Assembly: GCA_039654915.1 (NCBI GenBank)
Contig: CM077596.1
Span: 55,302,501-55,366,500 of the forward strand
Length of the DNA stretch: 64,000 bases
DNA from: Aquilaria yunnanensis
Lineage: Eukaryota; Streptophyta; Magnoliopsida; Malvales; Thymelaeaceae
Reading direction: 5' to 3'
Shown piece by piece: positions 10,471 through 23,689 of this stretch; the stretch's first letter is position 1; each line of letters starts with the position of its first letter. The notes under the pieces are model-generated. The model was not told the DNA's origin, did no database searches, and worked only from the letters and a program-made list of their open reading frames with translations. The position numbers and the translations under genes are program-made.

Positions 10471-11957
10471 AGAATTTTATGACTTCTTTCACATACATTT
10501 TTACATGTGCATCTATAATTAAAAATTTTAGCTTAATAATAAAGTTGGGGTAAAATTAGGAAAAAGGGCGAAACTTTAAGGGCTAAAACCAAATTAGACC
10601 AAAAAGTTCTAAAAGCACATTAGGGGAAAATAGGGCGGCATTTCTTTGATCGAGGATGTGACGACAAAGTGGGGGTAGTGGTGGCTTGGGCTCCAATAAC
10701 GATGATGCAGATAGCTTACAGGCGCGTCGATGGAGCATTGCGATGTCAAATGGTGCTAGATCAAAAACAAGAATGCAATGACTAAACAATGTTGGATGAT
10801 AGTTACTCTTTTTGATTTGATGTTGCCAGGGGACGGGACATGGGATGAGGTTGGATGGCGAAGGCAGGATAGAGTGATTGGTGGGCAGAGATTGGACGAC
10901 AATAGTGAGATGGAGCATCTGATGATGGTTGTGCATGATGGAGAGCCAGCAACAGGGGGCACACTTGAGATTTCCTATTTTACTGAGGCTAAAAGGGTAA
11001 TTATAAGAGTATGACATACATAAGGTAGGGGTCATATAAGAGTCTTCCAAGGCAAATAATGAAATTGTTATAACATATAAAAGTTCGTGGCTTAAAGAAA
11101 AAAAGACCTTCAGCAATATGTTGGGATAATAATGAGACGAATTAAGTACAAATACCTTCTATCTGCCATTAGTACCCATTTTTTTTTTTTCCTTACTTCC
11201 ACTTCACGAGTATTCGCCATATGACTCATGGGCAATTCGTACACATAGACAACATATGTAATAAGTTGTCCTTTTAACATTCATAAAAATAAAACATAAA
11301 ACATTCATATTTTCTACATTACATGAAGATTAAACATCCAATACAAATCAAACATGTCAAAGTACACTTCAATCAAAGAAGAAGCATCCTGCTCTATGAG
11401 CAGTTTGATCCATTCAACGTTATTATTGGAAGCAAGTTAAAGAAGATTGGAAAAAGAATCCTGGGTCCTAAATGTTAGTTGTTGCATATTTTCTACGTAA
11501 GAATACATATATTTGCACAGTAGTGGTCGAGTCAACCTTCAATTCATGAGGCTTTCAAAATCAACAAGAATGAAGTTCTTATTGCTGTTAAAAAATTTAA
11601 TTGCAACTTGTTCATATATCACAACAGAGCTTCAAGGAAAAAGATTCATTAGGTTGTGAAAGAGATGAGATAGCCAGAGCTAATGGATGTTATGAATCAA
11701 TAAATTATGCTTGTGTTTATAGTTGTCCAACAAGTAGGGTTTAGGGTTTAGGATTTTATTGTAGGTGCAAAATAAACCTTTGTAACACAAAAAACATGAG
11801 ATTTAGAAAGCTTTGAGCCAGAAGATCCACACCAAGCCAGGAATGAGGAATAGTCCTGTAGAACACTTGACATTACATTACAACAAAATGGTACATAGGA
11901 GACGGAAGGTTACCGATGTTTCTTGAAAAATATGGGAAAATACACATGATTCCTATC
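10471..11957. other. Intergenic DNA with a short telomere-type repeat
   Basis: No gene supported; the longest minus-strand frame (10583-11116) has no recognisable domain and a plus-strand frame lies opposite it. TAGGGTTTAGGGTTTAGG at 11735-11752 is about two and a half copies of the plant telomere unit TTTAGGG. On the minus strand it also reads as a telo-box (AAACCCTAA), a promoter element of many plant translation genes, but no gene starts beside it. Confidence 0.5.
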
Positions 11958-11959
11958 AT

Positions 11960-12215
11960 ATATGAAAAAGTGTTGGTAAAGAACTCTTTAAGCCTAACTA
12001 TTTTGAAAAACACAGCTACAGTAACCTTGAAGGGACTATCTTTTTTTAAAACACAGCTAAAGAGTTCCCTAAACTTGACAAGTTTGAAAAACTCAACTAA
12101 AAAACCTTGAAGGCCCACAATTTTTTAAAAACAAAGCCCAAGGACCTCTAAACCTGATAATTTTCTAAAATATCAACTAAAGAATCCTTAAGCCCAATTG
12201 AAGTCTAACCCGTCA
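11960..12215. repeat. Degenerate tandem repeat, ~40-bp unit
   Basis: About six imperfect units follow one another. Each has the pattern CCTTAARCC or CCTTGAAGG, then a short A/T tract with TTTTGAAAA or TTTTTAAAA, then CACAGCTAAAG or CAACTAAAGA. The units range from about 38 to 45 bp. Short frames across them on both strands are a by-product of the repetition. Confidence 0.6.
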
Positions 12216-15200
12216 GTGTTCACTTAAAAATGCTAGAAATTTCGTCAAACAGAAGAAAATTGCCCTTTTCGCGTTGTTTTTTGTTCTCTGTTCTTGCTTT
12301 ATTCATCTCTACCCTCTTGAGTCTCAATCTCAATGTTGATCTTAGTACTGTGATTCTTGTTGCACTAGCCAGATATATTCTCCGTTCTCCTTGCTCTCGA
12401 ATGGCTGGCAATCCAAATGGAGTTCCAAATCTTACTCGCTCCATGAACCTACCTTAACTTCCACTATTCTTTCTCAGAAATTGTCTCATTCAATGACAGT
12501 CTCAGTAGCTGATCCATTCCTTTGCCATATAGGCCCTTACTCTTTATACTCATGCCTCAGGTTTATTCAGGTTTTTCATTTTTCTAAATTTGTAATTTGA
12601 TTTGTTGTTATGATCCATTAATGTTCTGGCTATTAGGAATAACTTTTTGTTTCTAAGTTTGTAATTTGATTTACTCATGGCCAAATCAAAAAGGTTGATG
12701 AATTAATTGGTTGGTTGGTTCATCTTGGTCTATCGTCCTATTAGTGTGTGTTCTATGTTAGGTCATTAAAGGTTATTTGAATGATTGAAGACACTAATGC
12801 ATTTGAAATAGAAGTGATCAATCTAACCATTGTTTCTAGAAAGAAGAGCTAGAGTGTTATGACTTTAAAGCCACAAAAGATTTTTCTTTACAATTGACCA
12901 TTTTTAGCTGTGCCCAAGTCCCAGGTCAATAGCATGTTTTATAGGCTAATCAAAACAATGTTAACAAGCTTAATCAAGTAGCCCTCTTGTCACTATGTAA
13001 ATACATGTATAGTAGTTTAACCATAACACACATATTTACATTTAAGCTTGCTTGGCAAGGAAGACAATGGTAAAAAATATCAACTTGAATGTTGCATATC
13101 AATCTTGAGCAACTATGCACTTCAACATAAACACTTGCGCCCATGTTGCACTTAGTATCATTGTATGTGTCCAAACATTTATGCCACGTCCATCTCAATT
13201 TCTACCCGTATCCCCTTGTGCCCTAAAGGTTCTAAAACCTTTAATACACTTAAAAATTCATAGGAAAATAGGCTTGAGACATTAAATCCATATAGAAATG
13301 CTATTATGGATTTTACAACCAACTAGGTAGAAATGACCAAATGAACAATACACAACAAATTTTAGAAGGCCATGTTTTGAGCTATAGGGCTTCAATTTAA
13401 GTGATTCAAAAGCCCAATTCTTTCTTTTTAAGCGTTATAAGTGCTATCTAAAATTCATAGGTAAACTCAACTTATACAGAAAGTTATAACCTTTAGATTG
13501 AAGGATACTCTTGAGTATACAACAAAACGCTAAAGTGCCCTTACAATTTCTTAATAAATCACACACTTCAAATTTAGGTGCAAACTTAATTTGGGCAGGT
13601 CCAAAAATGTATTGGACAATGTTAAAGCTATTCCCTTGAATTTAGAACCATTCCAAATGCATTTAACACAAGTTTGATCAAAACAGCCCATAAACATCAC
13701 AAGAGACAAAATTGTCCACTAAGCCTCAAAACAACATTTCATTGCTTCATTCAACATGATAAGATATCCATAGTTCAATTACATGTATAGATGCATCATA
13801 CATTAGCCCTAGCTTAGTTGGGTACATATAGTGGCTTCTTGGAGGTCTTTGCAAAAGATAGTACACTCCAAAAGCTTCAAAAGATAGTTGTTGCACAAGG
13901 CAACAAATACCAACACTAAAATTAACAAACATGCTTTAAAAATCATGAAACTTTTCAGTTTAATACTAGGAATATTGAAGATCATATATCTGAAATTTCA
14001 ATAAAAAATTTAACTTATAAGTATTAGACCTACTGTTCTCTTTCCGAATCCCTTGAAATGAAGACATTAAGGGGTAAGTTCTCTTATGAAGAACTTAGTA
14101 AGGGCTTTAGGTTATGGTCTTTAATACAAATGTTTAACTTGAAATCCAAAGACACTAGAATACACAAAAACACTAAATATACACAAATATGCCAACCATA
14201 TGCACAAACAAAGCACCACAGCAACCATATGTAATACGATGCACACAATTCATTAGGGTTAGTCAATACAACTCAATAAAATGATAATATAACACTATGG
14301 CATCCTGCCTCAAGTATTCAATTGGTCTTAGGAGGCTTTAGGTCATAACTAGTACTAGTTAGGGCTCTAGAAACCTTTTGTTCTTGCTGCCATCTTGGCA
14401 TGAAAAACAATAAGGCCGAAACCTTGCCATGCTACATTCCCCTTAACCTATACTTGATTCGTTGAGCTTTTTGCTCTCTTTCAAGCATGGTCTTTGTTCC
14501 ATAGACATTTCATCATTGATATTAAGCACTAAACAGCCCAAAAAACATAGAAAACTTGTACCTTAGGTGTAGAACCGAAGAAACCCTAGAAAGACTTCCT
14601 TGCACTCGATTTGGGTTTTTTTTTCTCCTTTTGATCCCAACACCTCTCCAACAAGTCTGCTAGTCTTAATGGGGTCTTGGAAGCTTAAGGAAGAGGTTAG
14701 GGTTTCTGGAATGTTGCAAAAGCAACTGGAAGTATGCAAAACCCTAAAAAACCAAAAAACTAGGTCTTAGGTGTGCTTGGAAGGGTCTTGGTGCTTTTCT
14801 TTGGATTTTTCTTGTGTTTTTAAGTTATGGTGGTTATGGAGGTTTGTGGAGGAGCTTTGGGAAGAGTGCTTGACTACTAAGGGTGAATGGAATGGATGAA
14901 AATGAAGAAATATATAGAAATTTCTTCTTACTTTTTTTCTTGCTTTATCTTTGACTTAGGTCTAAGATAATCATGGAGGCAACTTGATAGTTTCACAAGT
15001 TTTGGGCCATTTGGGTAGGTTTGGCCGGCCAAAAAGGGGATAGAAGAATGTAGAAATTCTTTCATTTTGACTTAGTTAAGTGTCAGTATACGCTTAAGAT
15101 TATATGGACACTTGGGTACCTTAATTGTCCATTGTCTTAATTATGGGTCTTTGTCTTTCTTCACATTTTGGTCCTCAACAATATCCATAATACCATCCAT

Positions 15201-15326
15201 ATCCCTCCATAATCTTTCTTTAAGAATTTTGTGCAATTGAGTACTTAACCTTTGTAACCTTATAATTTAGTCCATAGGTTACTTGTAAATTAAGTAATCC
15301 ATTAATGCTTTCTTAAGGACCAAGTT
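12216..15326. other. Intergenic, probably old repeat DNA
   Basis: No gene can be supported. Scattered phrases between 13,900 and 15,300, such as a leader-like stretch with AAACCCTAG boxes around 14,570-14,760 and several pyrimidine-rich runs, look like a decayed LTR in antisense. I could not find matching termini or a target-site duplication. Short frames around 12,230-12,600 do not resemble known proteins. Confidence 0.4.
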
Positions 15327-15732
15327 ATTACTGTGACAGCCCTCGGAGCTATAAGTCTAATTAGCCAGGTAATTAGTTAATTTAATAAATTAACACTTTA
15401 GATAATTTATTTGCAAGTCAAGTCTCGGTGTTAAACGGTCTAATAGCTTAAAAAAAGTAAAAATTGATTATTTAAGTAGGCTGGACAAAGAAGGGCATTT
15501 TGATCATTTCACATAATGACACATTTTTATTGCACGGTTGAATAGAGCTTGAGAAAATATTAAATTTGAGATATCACGATTTTTCGTGATTCCCGCTCTA
15601 TCATCGTGAATTTATGAATTGACTAAATTGTCTATAAGTGGTTTATGTGTAATCCTGAGAAAAGTAGGGATACAATTGAATATAACTGAAACGTTGAGAC
15701 TGGCCGTGTAATTAATTCAGTGAAGGAATGAG

Positions 15733-16673
15733 TAAGGGTGAGCATGGGTCGTGGAACCGAACCAACCCGAAATGGCCTCGGTTCCAAAATTTTTCTACCC
15801 AACCCAGAACCGAGAACCAAACAGAACCAGAACCATGGTTCTGGGTTTTTCGGTTATGGTTCTCGGGTTTTTCGGTTTATACCATATACCTATAACAACA
15901 CAAAAATTCAATAAATCTACATTCATAATCAGTTTTATGACATATTCAACATAATATACAATTAAATTAATATTAAATATATGTACTTAGATACATTCAA
16001 AAGAGTTTAAAATGTTGTTCTTACAAAAATGGTTCAAAAGAGTTGCTTGTGGGGTATCTTTTATCTCAACTAGTTTACTTCATTCTAGTAATTCCAATAT
16101 TGATATGACGTTCAATATGGAAAATTGAGCCTTTAAGACCATCTTCTTCAGTATCAAAACCTAAAATATGTTGATGTCATAAATTTTTAATTTTGCATGA
16201 CTCAAATGAAAAAAATATCATAATTGTGTCGTAAAGAGTAGTCTGGAATGAAAGATCGAAAGCAAAATGACTTAGGAGTGGTGGGTTTATGAAGCAAAGT
16301 GATTTAAGTAAATATGGAGAAATTTCGTAAATGATCCCACAACTTCCATACTGTTTCAATTTGGAACATCAGTTTAAGAGTTTAATAAATAAACATCATA
16401 ATACTTCAAAGAAATGTGTGTGTGTGTGTGTGTGTGTGTGGATATATTAGTAATACTATAATTTTTATTATATAATTATATATATATTTCGGGTTCGGTT
16501 CCACCTCAGGTTGGTTCCATATGGAATCAGAACCAACCCAAAAATCGTCGATTCTCCTATATGTGGAACCAACCCGAGAACCATGATCAATTTTTACCCA
16601 ACCCAATCCAACCCAACCCAATGGGGGTGGTTTGGTTTTGGTTTCGAGTTTACCCAACCCATACTCACCCCTA
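15733..16673. mobile_element. Non-autonomous hAT-type element, TSD GGAATGAG
   Basis: This 941-bp insertion interrupts the solo LTR. Its ends, TAAGGGTGAGCATGGGT and the reverse complement of the right end TAGGGGTGAGTATGGGT, match at 15 of 17 positions. It is flanked by the 8-bp duplication GGAATGAG (15725-15732 and 16674-16681), which is diagnostic of hAT-superfamily insertion. The related LTR copy near 23,890 runs straight through this point, giving an empty-site comparison. Subterminal regions are rich in GAACC/GGTTC and CCAACCC motifs in both orientations, as in many hAT elements. There is no transposase frame. A (TG)13 microsatellite lies inside at 16415-16440. Confidence 0.92.
16415..16440. 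repeat. (TG)13 microsatellite
   Basis: Uninterrupted TG dinucleotides within the hAT-type element. Confidence 0.95.
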
Positions 16674-19175
16674 GGAATGAGGCGCAGAGTAATGCTGGGT
16701 TTGGTCCTAAGATTTCTGTTCTGTTACAGAAAAGGGCCCAACGTATTACTGAGTGCAAAGAAGGGACCAAGTGCGTGACATGTGCACCTTCAACCAATTT
16801 AAGTTGACTTGGTCCATTCTTTCACCCGGCCATCTTCCTCCTTCGTCTCCAGACCACCGAACCTCTCTTTCTCTCCAAACACCATAGCTAACACCAAATC
16901 CAAGCTTAATCCATCAAATTCAAGCACAAATAAGCAAGATTTTGAAGGAAAATCAAGTTTTGTGCTACCCTAAGCTAGGTTTCTTACTTCTTGTCCAAGT
17001 AAGTTTGGTTCTATTATTTCCCCTGTTTTTGAACTTCAGTTTAGCTCTTTAAATTCTGGAAATTAATGTTAGACTTGGTTGTTAAAGGTGTTCATGAGCT
17101 CATCCATGGTTAGTTTTGTTCCTATGGTGTAGATTCCATCATCTTTGGATTTGTGGTACTGTTCATATGATTTTTATGGAAAAAATCATGGCTGGTATGG
17201 TTGTTTGATATGTTTCCTAGCTTTAAGATGTAATTTGAAATGCAAATGAGCTTAAAACCAAAAAGAACTAAGGCTGGAATTTTGGTGTAGCTGAAACTAG
17301 GAGTGTTGTGCTAGGTGTGGTTTAATTCTTTTATAGCCAGCCATAATTTCGTGTTCCAGGGGTTTTGGTAGCTCAATAAGGTTGGTCTCTTACTTATGAA
17401 CCAGTATTTGAAGGCCAGGAAGTAGGAGAATAGGTGCTGGGCAGTGAATTAACCATGGGAACCATATTGTGCCTTAAGGTGAAGTTTCGGAGCTGCTGAA
17501 TTTGTAATTACTTCCAGAAATAAACTGTATTATTTCAGTAATTTTGGTGGCTGTTGGTTGTTATAATCTTGCTTATACACTAGTATACAAAGCATAAAAA
17601 ATAAGAGAGCAAGATTTGGGCTGCATTTATGCTATTAAAAGTGCAAAGAACCACAAGATAGGCAAACAGGAGACAGAAAATTCTGAGTTATTGGTGGTTG
17701 TTTCAGGGGCTGTTTACAAGTGTTAAAATTGTTAAATTATGCTTAAAATGATTAATATAGATGTTGGACATGAGCTACTAAAAGAGGACCTAAGTTTGGG
17801 TTGAAACCGAGACAAAAAGGCTAAGTACTTAAAGCTCGCAAATTAAGTTATCTAAGGTAAGGGTTACTTGATTTGTATGCTTATGTGTTAAATAAATTTG
17901 GCTAAGATACTTGTATATCAAGTGGTTGAATTATTGATGGATTTAACAAGCATGTAAATTGGGTATTGATGGCTATTTAAGAAGCTTATATGATTGGGTT
18001 TGGTAGGAAACCAAACTATAAAGTGCATATGAAGTGTGTAAGTGCATGTTTGTAAACTTCCATGTATAGGCAACATGGACCCTGGTATGGTCTAATTTAT
18101 GGAGAGTATGATGGTTTGAGAGCCTAAGATACCTAAGGTCACCATGATGGGCCAAGGTTTAGGTGAACCTAAGAGAGGGAGGTGTCCTCAACCACTTACC
18201 AAATGTTGGAATGCTAGCACTAACACATGCATTTAAATAAGCAAATAGTTCACTCCTGTACATAAAATAAGGGATTTTAGAAAATACTAAGAAGCTTTCA
18301 AAGCAGTATTTGTATGGACAAGTTGAACTTGTCAATTGCAAGAAAAATGAGTAAAGGAATTGTGGGAATTGGCTACTCCCATGATTATTGGCCAATAATA
18401 TGAGTTCCTAGCACTATGACTTAAGCTCAAGTGCACTAGGCATATATTGACATCCTCATGGATAATATGGATGGTCCTATATAGTTTTTTTTTCCTACAG
18501 GTTATAACCCTTACTGGGAACTTTTGGTTCTCAAATCCCTTACATATTTTGTGTGCAGATACTGGTAGACTTGGGACTAATAACCGTTAAAAGAACTAGT
18601 TGTTAGTATTTTGATATCAGGCATGTAGAAGTTAATTACTATTATACATTGTTGTTAAGTTTCTTTCTTGCAGGTTCCTAATTACTGGAATACTAACATA
18701 CTGGCTTTTATTATACAGAGGCAAGGAACAGAGAATACCTAAACACTGTAGTGATCCCTTTTGGCAGTGTAACTCAGGTGGGATCGGATTCCTAGGTTCT
18801 CAATATGTAACATATGTATGAAACTTTTATGGATGATGTATATATGTGTGTCAAACTTATGCCTCCGGTAAATGCTATGGAACTATTGGTTATGTTCCCT
18901 GGTAACTTATATGGATTCATAGTGTATAACAGTATGTTTTATATGAATGCATATGTTGAAATGTTAGCCAGCTGCACCAAGTATATATTATTTTTATGGT
19001 CATTGACCTACAGCCATAGTATGGCATAATATAAAACAGTAATGCATTAAAGATTTAATTAATTAGTAAGCCCACTAAGGATCAACTTGCGCAAGCCTAG
19101 CACTAAATTAGTGTAAGGTTCCTGGGGTCCTATATAACTTAAATAGGATTAAGGTTCAAGGCCTGTGACAATTAC

Positions 19176-20729
19176 TGTGTGCACCACTTAAGGGAGTCAG
19201 TGTTAAATACTTTACACTTCACAATTTTTACACTATGGTGAAAATTAAAGCACATAAATTTAGGTCCTTATGCTGTCATTTTTCAATTTTGTGAATGTGG
19301 TAACATAGAGCAATGACATGCTTATATGTGTTAGAGAAGGATAAGTTTCATAGAGGTTGGTACATAAAATTGATACGAATGGGCACAAAATGTAGTAGCA
19401 GTAAGCAAGCCTGAGTGAAAACAAAAAGATATAAAATATTTCCATACTAAATTTGGAAGAGCCAACACACCTAGTAAATTCAAGGTTTATTTGTTTGAGG
19501 TAGAATCTTTTTGATGTTTTTTATACACTTATCATTAATGATTTTCAAAGGTTCTTGAGTTGCACATTTATGAAAATTTAAGTTGTGTATGCACAAATCA
19601 TCTAATACCTAGATAGACTTGTTGCTAAAATTTGTTTGCCTTCTGGAATTATTTTTTATTTTCATTTTCTTATTGTTTCTGAGTCTTTCTTATTGCTAGT
19701 AAATAACACCCTGCTTTTCTAGCATTTTTTGGAAGATGTCACTAGATATGTACATTGCCAATGTTTCTTAACCGAAAATGCTATTTAATATAGTACTTTC
19801 CTATATTTTTTTTTAACAAAAGTGCTGTTAAATATAGTACATTAACGACGTTTCCTTAGGGGAACCCCACTAATGATAGTATTTTAGTTGTGTTCCTAAA
19901 ATGCGGGGGAATACATAGAACAATTATCAACGTGTTCCTAAACCGCATTTTTTGCAGCATTTTATAATTAGTGGATAAAAATATTCCGGCATTTAAAAAT
20001 GCTAGTAAATGTCCAAAAAAACATTGTCAAAGATCTATTTTGTTATATCATTAACATTAAACATCAAGACACATTAGGCCAACCCAAGCAATTTTTATTG
20101 CTAAGTTATAAGCCACTAATTGAACTTGAATCTGGAAAAATTCCAGAAAACCTACCATGAGCTATTACTAAAGGTGCATCTCTTGTGAATAGTAGGATTA
20201 GGTTCAATATACATTACCAAGAAAAATAGCTTAGTAGTAAAAAACAGTCACTTGAACTGGTTATTTCGTATAACTTATATCATTTTTCCCGTTTCTTTGC
20301 TCCCATGATATATTACCAATAGGATGCAAATTTCGAACAGATTTAAAATGTACTTCCATGAATAAGTCATAGAAAATTAGTCATTATATCTTTTTTTTTT
20401 CTGGGAAGACATTTTCTGAACATGCAATTACATTATATTAAGAAATTAAGGTAAATCATAATTCATTGACCTAATTGGAATTAAAAAAAAAAAACAAAGA
20501 AGAAAAAGTAAAGAGACCATAAATAAAGCTTGAGATCCATTTGATTTCATTAAACTAGTTTTCAGTAATTTTTGGAGATCACTCCATTGTGATCGTTTAC
20601 CAATTCTTTCCACTTTTTTTTTTTTCAAAAACAAATAGAAAACACAGATAGATTAACCTAGAATCAAATGTCAAACAAATTGGGACACTGAACACAGCAG
20701 CAAAAGTTGCAAAAAAATGAAAACATGGG
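19176..20729. other. Repeat-derived intergenic DNA
   Basis: No gene supported. Around 19,738-20,010 there are several variants of a motif like AATGCT-GTTAAATATAGTAC and AAATGCGG. They begin next to a CACTAGA sequence, which would fit the subterminal repeats of a CACTA transposon relic. The opposite terminus was not found, so this is not called as an element. Confidence 0.35.
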
Positions 20730-21400
20730 ATTATGTAAAGGACACTGCCTAGGATCTCTTAACTAATCAGGATTATGGTAATCTTGCTCTTAGTTGCAAT
20801 TGGCTAACTGAAACTCGTAATTCTTTAAAACTTTCATGAAACTAATTCATTACCCTAGAATATGAAAATGCATATGTAGCTTTAGTTCTTAAGTAAGTGA
20901 ACTAAATAAATCAAAACATTTCAAAAACTTGGGATCCCAATCCATAAAACACTTCAACTAAAATAAAAAACTAAAGCCAAGTAAACAAGTATCTTAGACT
21001 TCAAGCATCAATTCTATGTATATTACTCAACTCTTCATGTACACTAAAAAACACCCATTATGTATATAATACATATTTATAAGTCTTTACGCCCTAGCCA
21101 TTAATAGAGAATTAACTTAGTAAATTTAAGTACGTAACTTCTAAGACATTTGAGATTATAATACTTAGTTCCTTCTCGAGCTTACTTGCCCCTAAAGTAG
21201 GGGACTACTTTAGTTTTCGTGTGCCCTCTTAGCCTACTTACTGTAGGACCAGAAAACTACTTAGTTAGAACATAATGATAACTAAATAAAAATTTAAAAT
21301 TAGTCTATATTCCATAAACTTATACCTGCAATATAATCACAACACCTATTTACTTGGTGTTAAGTCTAACAATAAAGATGTCTGTACAATATGAAAATAA
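20730..21400 (-). repeat. Dispersed repeat, antisense LTR-like
   Basis: The stretch starting GGATCTCTTAACTAATCAGG (about 20,752) aligns collinearly with 55,036-55,650. Shared blocks include CAATTGGCTAA, ATTACCCTAGAATATGAA and a later CACC-ATTT-CTT/GG-TGTTAA block. The second copy sits in what looks like an antisense long-LTR fragment, so this one probably has the same origin. Confidence 0.55.
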
Positions 21401-23081
21401 GAGAATGAGAATATGGTGAATAAGAGATTTTTTTACTAATTTCTTAACTTGCAAGAAAAATCTTAAAGACCCAGCATATAACATAAGTATATATAAATTA
21501 ATGTGAGTTCTTTCATAGGGGTGACAATAAGTCCGATTTTAACCAAAAAACCTAATAATCAAAATTTAATTTAGTTTTTGGAGACCAATTATTTGCTATA
21601 GTTTGGTTTTCAGTTTTAACTAATAACCGATATAAATTTTTTGTTTGGTTATCAGTTTCCTTTAAAAATAATTTGGTCACTGAAAAAACCAAAATTTTTT
21701 AAACAAAATGATGTTGTTTTTTAATCAGGCTCTTTAAGTCCATTTGCTTTCTGATTCTCCCTTTCAGTTCAATCCCACTCTTATACTTCCTCTCTCATTT
21801 TCGAACGAACAATAAAAGAGTTGGGTTTATGAATCCTTTCTCTATCTGACTTTTCCTTTAATTGAGCTTGGTAGAAGCTCTAAACCTACGATTCACCGTC
21901 ATGGTGTCACCAAATATCATCAAGTATTTGAGATTTGTATTATTCCTTTCTAGTTCGACTAAATTCCTCCATATGTAACTGTGCAATACAAGGTTAGTAG
22001 CTTCCGGTGTGTCTCACTCTAGTTTCGCTTCTTCACACTTCTTTATGTTACTCATAGAAAATAAAATTCTATGTTTTGTGTAAAACTTAGTCTCCTTCAT
22101 TTCACCCAACACAAGTGAATTGTACTTTAGAAGCTAGGGTTAAAATTTACTCACTACCGGTGGACTTGGAGGCTGGTGCATTTAGAAGTTGGTGTATTTA
22201 GAAGCATTGTTTTTTCTTTGGTGGCATAAGCAGATCTGATTAAGAAGAAGAAACAAGGTTAGTTTCTACATAGAGACGCCCAACTTGACTCTCCCCTTCT
22301 CTCTCCCCCCTTTAATTTAATAACTAAAAACTTTAGGCAAGCTTATTGAAGTGTAGATTTAAGGCATAAAGTTCTACTTATGTTAATTTATATTCATCTA
22401 ACTTTTAGTTCTTCTTTGTCTTTGCATTTGGAACTTGGGTCTTTTAAATGCAGTTTTTGATGAATTAGGAATTGATCAAACATTATTGAAGTTCTAATGA
22501 TCTTTTGTTTTTTTAATTAGAATGTTACTCCTACACCACTCTGTATCACACTCACAACTATGAAAAAGATGTTTTCAGCTAATTTATTCTCTTTCTCTAA
22601 TGCAGTTTTAGATGAATAAGGAATTGGATTATCTTTGTTGCATTGGTCATGATTATATAGATGCGTTGATGTTTGTTGATTGCTAAGTATCTGGATAGTG
22701 CTTTGTTCTGCTTATTTTAAATCCAGTTAATTGTAAATTCAAATTTCCTGAAACACTAATTTATATTGTTATTTCTACTTTTTGTTGGCTAACGGATGGT
22801 TTTTTTAGAAAGTCATGGTGGGCTTCTTTCTTTGAAACTAGACAGTGCAGTTAATTCACTCATTACAGACCTTACCCAGCCAAAAAATGCAATAGAAGAG
22901 ACTGCAACTACATCTGGAGTTGAATTACGATTTGTAATTAATTAGGTTAAGATGTGTGGTTCTTATGTTATTGCCTCATTTGATTTAGGTTCTTAAGCTA
23001 ATACTGTGTTTTCTACGTTTGTGAATGCCTGTTTGTCGACTTGCAATATTAGGGCAAGCAAATGGTGAAAAAGATGGCATG
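21401..23081. other. Intergenic, possible single hAT-like terminus
   Basis: No gene recognised. TAGGGGTGACAATAAG at about 21,516 resembles the left terminus of a hAT-type MITE and is followed by alternating AACCAAAA and TTTGGTT blocks. No matching right terminus or 8-bp duplication was found. The remainder (21,700-23,080) shows no domain. Confidence 0.4.
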
Positions 23082-23689
23082 ATTATTGTTGACACTAAAT
23101 TTTTTCCGGGCACTAACTTATTGTCTAGTTCTAGGTTAGGAAAGTTAGTTTAGGTAGCATTTTTGGTTTTTTTTAGGACAATTTAGTCCTTTTGGTCATT
23201 TTAGAAATTAGACAGTTGATAGGGCTGGGTGCATTTAAATTATATTGTCATTTTATGTTTACAACAGTCATATAGGAATTCACTTAGTTTAGGCACTAAT
23301 TTGAAGTCCAAAAGGTTTTGTATGGTCAATTTAGCCAAAGAAAGAAGTTTGGGTGGAAATCGTGGGTTTTTAAAAAGTTTTAGGTAAATTCCCAAAAAGG
23401 TTGAGACAAATCTAGTAAAATTGTGAAATTCTAGGTAAATTTTGGCATTTTTATGAAGTTTTGGGCTCAACTGGCAAATCAGATAAGTGTTGGGTGAAAT
23501 TGCAAATTCTTGTAGAGTTTAGGCAAAATCAACAATTTAAGAATTTTCCTGGACTTGGACAAGTATTTTGACTAGATAACATCCTAAGAGGTTTTAAACT
23601 CTATCAAACATGATTTGGATGAGTTAACTTCTAAAAACCTGTTTAATCTCGCCTAAAACCCTTACATCATTTGAAGAAAATGAGGAGAA

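Larger units (their letters stand above)
15332..19170 (+). mobile_element. Solo LTR (long-LTR Ty3/gypsy type) with TSD ATTAC
   Basis: The segment begins TGTGACAGCCC and ends CCTGTGACA. It is flanked by ATTAC at 15327-15331 and 19171-19175, a perfect 5-bp target-site duplication. Without the nested hAT-type element the LTR is about 2.9 kb. Long LTRs with TGTGACA ends are typical of Tekay/Del-type chromoviruses; that lineage call is inferred from the LTR only, because no internal region remains. A second copy of most of this LTR lies at about 23690-26326 in the same orientation. A frame of 71 codons (18814-19029) has a diverged counterpart in that copy but shows no sign of coding constraint. 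Confidence 0.85.

Noticed and set aside
10583..11116. 177-codon minus-strand frame.
   Set aside because: No recognisable domain, low-complexity composition and an overlapping frame on the opposite strand.
19738..20010. CACTA transposon relic.
   Set aside because: Only a CACTA-like start and a few subterminal-like repeats; no opposite end and no 3-bp duplication verified.
21516..21720. Second hAT-type MITE starting TAGGGGTGACAA.
   Set aside because: No right terminus and no 8-bp duplication could be found.
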